Below are positions 45,251 through 50,981 of a stretch of DNA of 50,981 nt, one piece after another (position 1 is the stretch's first letter; each line of letters opens with the position of its first letter). Both the position numbers and the translations under genes were made by a program. This DNA comes from an uncultured Wohlfahrtiimonas sp. GTDB lineage: Bacteria; Pseudomonadota; Gammaproteobacteria; Cardiobacteriales; Wohlfahrtiimonadaceae. Below the pieces are notes generated by a model. It made no database searches. It was not told the DNA's origin and worked only from the letters and a program-made list of their open reading frames with translations. The stretch is from the NCBI GenBank assembly GCA_947631095.1, contig CANRJX010000003.1, positions 1-50,981 on the forward strand, in the 5' to 3' direction.

Positions 45251-45263
45251 TCGTCGGATTTTT
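45227..45263 (+). terminator. Dyad at the end of the glycosyltransferase gene: terminator or fabA operator
   Basis: AATCCGAC (45227-45234) and GTCGGATT (45253-45260) form a perfect 8-bp stem with an 18-nt loop and end in a run of five T residues. The dyad spans the stop codon of the glycosyltransferase and encloses a TATAAT that may serve fabA. Both readings are possible; the short T-run and large loop make it a modest terminator. Confidence 0.5.
45246..45251 (+). promoter_or_regulatory. Candidate -10 box for fabA-fabB
   Basis: A perfect TATAAT overlaps the stop codon of the preceding gene, 46 nt before the fabA GTG. No good -35 is seen at 16-18 nt. It lies inside the dyad 45227-45260. Confidence 0.45.
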
Positions 45264-45297
45264 AACCAAATACTAATTAATTTTCAAAGGAATTGAT

Positions 45298-45813
45298 GTG
45301 ACAAAACAATCAAGTTATACCAAAGAAGAACTTCTAATGTGTGGAAGAGGCGAGCTATTCGGTGAAGGCAATGCTCAATTACCAGTACCTCCGATGTTGA
45401 TGCTCGATCGCATTACTGAAATCACAGAAGATGGCGGTAATTACAATAAAGGCCTGATTGTTGCAGAATTGGATATCAATCCTGATTTATGGTTTTTCGA
45501 CTGTCATTTTATTGGTGACAACGTTATGCCTGGCTGCCTTGGTTTAGATGCAATGTGGCAGCTAGTAGGTTTCTACTTAGGCTGGAAAGGTGGCCTTGGT
45601 CGTGGTCGTGCTCTTGGTTCGGGAGAAGTAAAATTTTCAGGTCAAGTTTTACCAACCGCTAAAAAAGTAACCTACCATATTCACATGAAACGTGTTATTT
45701 TGCGCAAATTGACAATGGGTATTGCAGATGCAACTTTATCTGTAGATGACAAAATCATCTACACAGGTTCAGACCTAAAAGTTGGTCTTTTTACCTCAAC
45801 AGATAATTTTTAA
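45298..45813 (+). CDS. fabA: 3-hydroxydecanoyl-ACP dehydratase/isomerase FabA
   Basis: Branch-point enzyme of unsaturated fatty acid synthesis: dehydrates 3-hydroxydecanoyl-ACP and isomerises the trans-2 product to cis-3. It is 171 aa with His70 and Asp84 in the active site ([24 protein letters not shown]), at the same numbers as in E. coli. The start is GTG 45298, with AAAGGA 7 nt upstream; the overlapping ATG is followed at once by TGA. It precedes fabB by 16 nt, so the whole unsaturation step is one unit. Confidence 0.98.
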   Translation: MTKQSSYTKEELLMCGRGELFGEGNAQLPVPPMLMLDRITEITEDGGNYNKGLIVAELDINPDLWFFDCHFIGDNVMPGCLGLDAMWQLVGFYLGWKGGLGRGRALGSGEVKFSGQVLPTAKKVTYHIHMKRVILRKLTMGIADATLSVDDKIIYTGSDLKVGLFTSTDNF

Positions 45814-45829
45814 CGTTTAGGAGAGCATT

Positions 45830-47050
45830 ATGAAACGTGTTGTTATCACTGGTCTTGGGATTATTTCTAGTATCGGAAACAACAAAGAAGAAGTATTAGA
45901 GTCATTAAAAACAGGCAAATCTGGGATAGAATTTTCTCAAGAAATGGCTGATTATGGCTTTAGATCTCATGTGCACGGCGCTATTCACATTAACCCAGCT
46001 GAACACATTGATCGTAAAACTTTTCGCTTTATGGCCGATGCTGCGGCTTATGCATATTTAGCAATGGAACAAGCGATTGAAGACTCTAAGCTACCACCTG
46101 AATTAGTTTCTAATGAACGTACAGGATTGATTGTTGGCTCTGGCGGTGCTTCGACTCGTAACCAAATCGAAGCTATCGATAGCATGAGAAATACAGGCGC
46201 AACTAAAAAAATGGGCCCTTACATGGTAACGCGCACCATGGGTTCAACTGTTTCTGCTTGCTTGGCAACACCATTTAAGATTAAAGGTGTTAACTACTCA
46301 ATCAGCTCAGCTTGCTCAACATCAGCACACTGTATTGGCAATGCTGTAGAGCAAATACAACTTGGTAAACAAGACGTTATTTTTGCTGGTGGCGGTGAAG
46401 AACTCCATCCATTCATGAGTGCAATGTTTGATGCGATGGGTGCATTATCTACCAAATATAATGACAATCCTTCTGTTGCATCCCGCCCTTATGATCGTGA
46501 TCGCGATGGTTTTGTAATCTCTGGCGGCGGCGGTATTGTTGTTGTTGAAGAATTAGAGCATGCATTAAAACGTGGTGCGAAAATCTATGCTGAAATCACT
46601 GGCTACGGCGCTACCTCTGATGGCTATGATATGGTTGCACCAAGTGGTGAAGGTGCTGAACGTTGTATGCGCCAAGCATTATCAACTGTCACTGGTCCTA
46701 TTGATTACATCAATGCGCATGGTACTTCTACACCTGCTGGCGACATTCCTGAAATCATGGCAGTTCAACGCGTATTTGGTGAAAAATTCCCATACATCAC
46801 ATCAACTAAATCACAGACTGGTCACGCACTGGGTGCCGCGGGTGTAAATGAAGTTATCTACTCTTTATTAATGATGGAAAATAACTTTATTCAAGCAAGT
46901 CAGCATATTGATAATGTTGATCCATTATTAGAATCGTTCCCTATTGTTCGTAATAAGATTGAAGATATCGAAATCAACAATATTATGAGCAACAGCTTTG
47001 GTTTTGGTGGTACAAATGCAACAGTTGTATTGAGTCGCTATAAAGGCTAA
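45830..47050 (+). CDS. fabB: Beta-ketoacyl-ACP synthase I FabB
   Basis: Elongating condensing enzyme needed for unsaturated fatty acids, 406 aa like E. coli FabB. The nucleophile is C162 ([10 protein letters not shown]), with active-site histidines in [11 protein letters not shown] and [15 protein letters not shown] lies 6 nt before the ATG. Pairing with fabA and the FabB wording (rather than FabF) are both clear. It is followed by a strong terminator. Confidence 0.98.
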   Translation: MKRVVITGLGIISSIGNNKEEVLESLKTGKSGIEFSQEMADYGFRSHVHGAIHINPAEHIDRKTFRFMADAAAYAYLAMEQAIEDSKLPPELVSNERTGLIVGSGGASTRNQIEAIDSMRNTGATKKMGPYMVTRTMGSTVSACLATPFKIKGVNYSISSACSTSAHCIGNAVEQIQLGKQDVIFAGGGEELHPFMSAMFDAMGALSTKYNDNPSVASRPYDRDRDGFVISGGGGIVVVEELEHALKRGAKIYAEITGYGATSDGYDMVAPSGEGAERCMRQALSTVTGPIDYINAHGTSTPAGDIPEIMAVQRVFGEKFPYITSTKSQTGHALGAAGVNEVIYSLLMMENNFIQASQHIDNVDPLLESFPIVRNKIEDIEINNIMSNSFGFGGTNATVVLSRYKG

Positions 47051-47076
47051 CACACCTAATCAAATAAAATAATGCA

Positions 47077-47104
47077 AACCCCAAAATACTTTTTGGGGTT
47101 TTTT
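47077..47104 (+). terminator. Intrinsic terminator after fabB
   Basis: A perfect 10-bp stem AACCCCAAAA/TTTTGGGGTT (47077-47086 with 47091-47100) with a TACT loop is followed by four more T residues. Confidence 0.92.
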
Positions 47105-47195
47105 ATATTTCAAATAATGTTAATTTAATAAATAAAATTTTATTATTACGTAAGTTATGCAAGTATAAGTATTGTAAATTCTAGCAGAGGCTGCA

Positions 47196-48194
47196 ATGAT
47201 GAAATTTAAAAATAATATCAAAGAAAATTCAATTACAGATGAAAAATTATTCTTGAACAGAAGAACGATTTTGAAACAACTTGGAATACTAACTGCTACA
47301 GGTATAACTTCATCACTCACACCAATATATGCAAAAGAATGGTTTGATGAACAGCCGTCTAAGCCTAGAAACAACCCATCATCTCTAAAGTTTGAAAATT
47401 CAACATTATATCGCCCTGACCTACCATTAACACCTGAAAACAAAGTGGTTGGATATAATAATTTTTATGAATTTGGATGGGACAAAGCAGATCCTGCTAA
47501 ATTAAGTCAAAATTTTAAATCTGATCCATGGAAAGTAGAAATAGATGGTGAAGTTAATAAAGCCATGACGCTAGATTTAGATGACATTTTTAATAAATTT
47601 GATTTAGAAGAACGAATATATCGTTTCCGCTGTGTTGAAGCATGGTCTATGGTCATTCCTTGGATAGGCTTTCCTCTATCTGAATTATTAAAAATGGTTG
47701 ATCCAACCAGTAATGCCAAGTATGTTGCTTTCCAAACACTGTATGATCCTGAGCAATTTCCTAATCAAGGAAAAAAATTCTCAGGAAACTTCTCATTTCC
47801 TTATATTGAAGGATTAAGAATGGATGAAGCAATGCATCCACTAACTTTTGTGGCCGTTGGTCTATATGGCAATAAACTGCTTCCACAGAATGGTGCACCT
47901 ATTCGCTTAGTCGTTCCATGGAAATATGGATTTAAGAGTATAAAATCAATTGTAAGTATTCGCTTAACTGAGAACGAACCACCCACCACTTGGAATATTA
48001 GCGCTCCGAACGAATATGGTTTTTATGCCAATGTGAATCCAAATGTATCACATCCTCGCTGGTCTCAAGCATCTGAAAGAATTATAGGTTCAGAGGGTTT
48101 ATTTGGTGCAAAACGACAAGATACATTACTCTTCAATGGCTATCCTGAAGTGGCTGAACTTTATAAAAATATGAATCTTCACAAATATTACTAG
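47196..48194 (+). CDS. msrP: Periplasmic methionine sulfoxide reductase catalytic subunit MsrP
   Basis: Molybdopterin enzyme that repairs oxidised methionine in periplasmic proteins. The 332-aa precursor carries a Tat signal ([12 protein letters not shown], then a hydrophobic stretch to about residue 45). The Mo-ligand Cys is in [15 protein letters not shown], and [12 protein letters not shown] and the [19 protein letters not shown] tail are typical. AGAGG lies 5 nt before ATG 47196. The heme partner msrQ follows after 2 nt. Confidence 0.95.
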   Translation: MMKFKNNIKENSITDEKLFLNRRTILKQLGILTATGITSSLTPIYAKEWFDEQPSKPRNNPSSLKFENSTLYRPDLPLTPENKVVGYNNFYEFGWDKADPAKLSQNFKSDPWKVEIDGEVNKAMTLDLDDIFNKFDLEERIYRFRCVEAWSMVIPWIGFPLSELLKMVDPTSNAKYVAFQTLYDPEQFPNQGKKFSGNFSFPYIEGLRMDEAMHPLTFVAVGLYGNKLLPQNGAPIRLVVPWKYGFKSIKSIVSIRLTENEPPTTWNISAPNEYGFYANVNPNVSHPRWSQASERIIGSEGLFGAKRQDTLLFNGYPEVAELYKNMNLHKYY

Positions 48195-48196
48195 TC

Positions 48197-48805
48197 ATGA
48201 AAAAAATTAATCCTATTATTCTATTAAAAATACTAGCCATCAGTGCAGGCATTCTTCCGCTCTTATGGCTAGTATATTTAACATTAACGAATCAATTGGG
48301 GGCAGATCCTGCCAAAGACATCCAACATTTCACAGGAACCACAACCATAAATTTCTTAATGGCGACCCTTTTAATATCGCCCATAGTACAAATATCACAT
48401 TGGAATATTCTCAATCGATTAAAAAGAACCGTAGGATTAACCACATTTTTTTGGGCAATCGCTCATGTTCTCAGCTATTTATTATTTGAACTCACGGGAG
48501 ATGTCACACTATTTTTCAATGAAATCACAAGCAGGCTGTATTTAATATTAGGTAGCATTGCTTTGATCGGATTATTTGCTCTAGCAATTACCTCAAATCA
48601 ATACTCGATCAAACACCTGAAAAAAAACTGGAAAAAGCTGCACAATTTGGTCTATCCAATCGCTATATTGGCTTCATTTCATTACTACATTGCGTTAAAA
48701 GTCAAAGATCCGATCGCAATCTATTACTTGGTTGCTTTCACTATTTTATGGGTCAATCATCTTTTTCGCGCTTATCAAAAGCGAAAACAGCATCACTCTC
48801 GGTGA
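48197..48805 (+). CDS. msrQ: Heme-binding membrane subunit MsrQ
   Basis: Inner-membrane cytochrome b-type protein of 202 aa with about six helices that passes quinone electrons to MsrP. It has the ferric-reductase-like pattern: LLWLVYL and LIS-x-x-VQI near the start, LKRTVGLTTFFWAIAHVLSYLLFE with heme His, and KLHNLVYPIAILASFHYYIALK with further His ligands. The 3' end overlaps rlmH on the other strand by 13 nt. Confidence 0.94.
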   Translation: MKKINPIILLKILAISAGILPLLWLVYLTLTNQLGADPAKDIQHFTGTTTINFLMATLLISPIVQISHWNILNRLKRTVGLTTFFWAIAHVLSYLLFELTGDVTLFFNEITSRLYLILGSIALIGLFALAITSNQYSIKHLKKNWKKLHNLVYPIAILASFHYYIALKVKDPIAIYYLVAFTILWVNHLFRAYQKRKQHHSR

Positions 48806-49263
48806 TATGGATGATTATGCAAAATACTCCAACCACGAAATAATTGCTCCGCGATTAAGATTCTAACCATAGGATGTGGCAAAGTTAATTTTGATAAAGA
48901 AATACTTTGCTGAAAGCTTTGTTTGACCTCATCCGAGAACCCTTCAGGACCACCAATTAACAAAGCGATATCCGTACCACCTTGTAACCAACCTGCCATC
49001 ATTTGACTTAATTCAGGCGTTGTTACTGCTTTACCTATAACATCCAGCCCTACTATACGAGCACCTTTAGGCACAGCAGCCAACATTTTTTGCCCTTCTT
49101 CCTTCAATATTTTACTAATATCTGCATTTTTCTTACGGGCTTGCGCTGGAATTTCAATCATTTTAAGCTGAACTTCATTACGCAAACGGCTTTGATATTC
49201 ATCAAAGCCGTCTTTCACCCAGGCTGGCATATTACTGCCAATCGCAATTAAGTGAACAATCAT
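48793..49263 (-). CDS. rlmH: 23S rRNA m3-pseudouridine-1915 methyltransferase RlmH
   Basis: SPOUT methyltransferase of 156 aa acting on the intact 70S ribosome. The SAM knot is LLIGGPEGFSDEV, and the C-terminus LPHPMVRILIAEQLFRGWSILHNHPYHRE is diagnostic. It starts 1 nt after the rsfS stop, the standard rsfS-rlmH order. Confidence 0.97.
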   Translation of the reverse strand: MIVHLIAIGSNMPAWVKDGFDEYQSRLRNEVQLKMIEIPAQARKKNADISKILKEEGQKMLAAVPKGARIVGLDVIGKAVTTPELSQMMAGWLQGGTDIALLIGGPEGFSDEVKQSFQQSISLSKLTLPHPMVRILIAEQLFRGWSILHNHPYHRE

Positions 49264-49264
49264 A

Positions 49265-49579
49265 CTAAATAAACAATTTCTCTAATTCGTAAAATTCTCT
49301 AGCATCTTTTGTCATGATATGTACCACAACATCTCCGTAATCCTGAAGTACCCAGTTACCGCTTTCAATACCTTCAGTACCGATCGCTAAGTTACCTTGA
49401 CCTTTCATTGTTACTTCCAATTTGTCTGCCATTGCTTTCAAATGCGTGGATGATGTTCCCGTTACAACCACAACCCAATCCGCATAATTTACAATTTTGC
49501 TTACATCGAATACTTTGATATCCACACCTTTCATATCATCTAAGGTTGTTTCAACAAGATTCTTCATCGCTTCTGACAT
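49265..49579 (-). CDS. rsfS: Ribosomal silencing factor RsfS
   Basis: Binds uL14 on the 50S subunit and blocks joining in poor nutrition. From ATG 49579 it is 104 aa, with the family motifs DWVVVVTGTSSTHLKAMADKL, GIESGNWVLQDYGDVVVHIM and REFYELEKLF. ATG 49588 (three residues longer) is the alternative; neither has a strong ribosome-binding site, GGATGA being the best and closer to 49579. nadD, often just upstream, is not here. Confidence 0.94.
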   Translation of the reverse strand: MSEAMKNLVETTLDDMKGVDIKVFDVSKIVNYADWVVVVTGTSSTHLKAMADKLEVTMKGQGNLAIGTEGIESGNWVLQDYGDVVVHIMTKDAREFYELEKLFI

Positions 49580-49667
49580 AAATTTCATCCAATATCTTTA
49601 AGATTAATACACATAATTTCCCATATTGTACTTCATTTTAATTTAACAATTAAATCTTAATTAATTT

Positions 49668-49676
49668 TGATAGAAT
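49668..49676 (+). promoter_or_regulatory. Extended -10 promoter of hemL
   Basis: TG-A-TAGAAT lies 34 nt before the hemL ATG. There is no good -35, as is common with an extended -10. The same TGN-TAGAAT form occurs upstream of ndk. Confidence 0.5.
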
Positions 49677-49710
49677 ATTAACTTTATATTTTAGTTTTAA
49701 GGGTTGATAA

Positions 49711-50981
49711 ATGGTCAGTTTTGAAACGCTTTATGCGGAAGCTCAACAATATATTCCTGGCGGCGTAAATTCTCCAGTGAGAGCTTTTAAACAAGTTGGT
49801 GGCGCTCCTATATTTTTTAAAAAAGGTGAAGGCGCTTATGTATACGATGAAAATGATAAAAAATATATCGATTTTGTTGGGTCATGGGGCCCAATGATCG
49901 TTGGCCATGCTCACCCAAAAGTTTTAAATGCAGTCATTGAAACAGCTAAAAATGGCTTATCCTTTGGTGCACCAACTGTTTCTGAAACAGTATTGGCTAA
50001 AAAAGTATTAGAAATCATTCCTTCAATGGATAGCGTACGTATGGTGAGCTCTGGTACTGAAGCAACCATGAGCGCAATCCGTTTAGCACGTGGTTATACT
50101 AATCGCAATAAAATCATTAAATTTGAAGGCTGTTATCACGGTCATTCTGATTCACTTTTAGTTAAAGCAGGTTCAGGCCTATTAACATTTGCAGAACCAT
50201 CTTCACCTGGCGTTCCTGCTGACCTAACTCAACATACAATTGTTTTAGAATACAATAACCCTGAAGAACTCAAAGAAGCTTTTGCTAAATATGGTTCAGA
50301 AATCGCTTGTGTTATCGTTGAGCCAATCGCAGGTAATATGAACTGCATTCCACCATCAAAAGAGTTCTTACAAACAATTCGTGATTGCTGTACGGAAGCT
50401 GGTTCTGTATTTATTATGGACGAAGTTATGACTGGCTTTAGAGTTCATAAACATTCCGCACAAGGTTTATATGAGATTACACCAGACTTATCAACATTTG
50501 GTAAAGTAATTGGCGGCGGTATGCCAGTTGGTGCATTTGGTGGTAAAGCTGAAATTATGGCTCATTTATCACCAAATGGTGCAGTTTACCAAGCAGGTAC
50601 ATTATCAGGCAATCCTGTTGCAATGGCAGCTGGCATTGCAACATTAGAGCTAATTTCTGAAGATGGTTTTTATGAAGATTTAGAAGCAAAAACTAATTAT
50701 TTAATGGATGGAATTAAAAAAGTTTTTGAAAAACATAACTTCCCTTTATACATTAATCATGTTTGTGGAATGTTCGGGCTATTCTTTACTGATAAACCTG
50801 TAAACACCTATAAAGATGCATTAAATAGTGATATTGATTTCTTTAAAAAATTCTATCATGGACTATTAGATCGCGGCATTTACTTAGCTCCGAGTGCATT
50901 TGAGGCTGGTTTCTTATCAAGCGCACACACTTATGAAGATTTAGATACAACTATTACTGCTATTGATGAAACATTAACAGA
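49711..50981 (+). CDS. hemL: Glutamate-1-semialdehyde 2,1-aminomutase (3' end outside window)
   Basis: PLP enzyme making 5-aminolevulinate from glutamate-1-semialdehyde in the C5 heme pathway. The frame runs from ATG 49711 (AAGGG 7 nt upstream) to the window edge: 423 codons of the usual ~426, so only a few residues are missing. I translated it by hand. Signatures are IPGGVNSPVRAF, SSGTEATMSAIRLARG, FEGCYHGH, IMDEVMTGFR and the PLP lysine in STFGKVIGGGMPVGAFGG. It is transcribed away from rsfS. Confidence 0.97.
   Translation, partial: MVSFETLYAEAQQYIPGGVNSPVRAFKQVGGAPIFFKKGEGAYVYDENDKKYIDFVGSWGPMIVGHAHPKVLNAVIETAKNGLSFGAPTVSETVLAKKVLEIIPSMDSVRMVSSGTEATMSAIRLARGYTNRNKIIKFEGCYHGHSDSLLVKAGSGLLTFAEPSSPGVPADLTQHTIVLEYNNPEELKEAFAKYGSEIACVIVEPIAGNMNCIPPSKEFLQTIRDCCTEAGSVFIMDEVMTGFRVHKHSAQGLYEITPDLSTFGKVIGGGMPVGAFGGKAEIMAHLSPNGAVYQAGTLSGNPVAMAAGIATLELISEDGFYEDLEAKTNYLMDGIKKVFEKHNFPLYINHVCGMFGLFFTDKPVNTYKDALNSDIDFFKKFYHGLLDRGIYLAPSAFEAGFLSSAHTYEDLDTTITAIDETLT

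Noticed and set aside
1-50981. tRNA or rRNA genes and CRISPR arrays
   Set aside because: Gaps between genes are under 225 nt. No TTCGAATC-type T-arm, rRNA core sequence or regularly spaced long repeat was seen in them.

Overview
This window is an AT-rich, gene-dense chromosomal segment of a Gram-negative gammaproteobacterium. The evidence is the ndk-rlmN-pilF-rodZ-hisS-yfgM-bamB-der gene order, the FabA/FabB pair, MlaA, LptE, two LpxL-type lipid A acyltransferases, the GshB-YqgE pair, RpoN and the MsrPQ pair. A PilF-type pilotin and a FimX-like regulator suggest type IV pili. Low GC and this gene set would fit Cardiobacteriales such as the Ignatzschineria/Wohlfahrtiimonas group, but that is a guess from gene content; no rRNA or ribosomal protein gene is present to settle it.

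Layout. 1-3018: end of an integrated mobile element, with two overlapping minus-strand genes for large tyrosine recombinases that resemble GmtZ and GmtY of the gamma-mobile-trio family. It lies directly downstream of glmS, the classic Tn7-type insertion hotspot. Cargo and any third gene (gmtX) would lie left of the window. 3191-12963: one long minus-strand gene string (ndk to glmS, nine genes, gaps of 48 nt or less) that ends in a strong terminator at 3076-3107. 13182-16431: uvrD and two small exported proteins (DUF1090 and YgiW/BOF type). 16510-18632: xseA and mazG. 18750-22130: yoaA helicase, plsY, uppP. 22137-25829: rpoN, divergent from a CpxRA-like two-component system. 25902-32700: compact plus-strand run rluB-yadG-yadH-mlaA-acyltransferase-rsmE-gshB-yqgE. 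32677-36371: HAD phosphatase, small exported protein, rsmJ, nfo and an unrecognised cytosolic protein. 36358-42742: minus-strand run rimO, fimX-like, lptE, dtd, ruvB, nagZ. 42866-47050: gpt, lpxL, glycosyltransferase 9, fabA, fabB. 47196-48805: msrPQ. 48793-49579: rlmH and rsfS. 49711-end: hemL, cut by the window edge a few codons before its stop.

How the genes work together. Most are housekeeping: outer-membrane biogenesis (BamB, LptE, MlaA, LpxL-type enzymes, a heptosyltransferase-like enzyme), wall and lipid precursors (GlmS, UppP, PlsY, NagZ, FabA/B), ribosome and tRNA maturation (Der, RlmN, RsmE, RsmJ, RluB, RlmH, RsfS, RimO, HisS, Dtd), DNA repair (UvrD, YoaA, XseA, Nfo, RuvB) and nucleotide clean-up (Ndk, MazG, Gpt). 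The one clearly accessory region is the recombinase pair next to glmS. No tRNA, rRNA, CRISPR array, insertion sequence with terminal repeats or prophage was seen, and no stretch longer than 300 bases lacks a gene.
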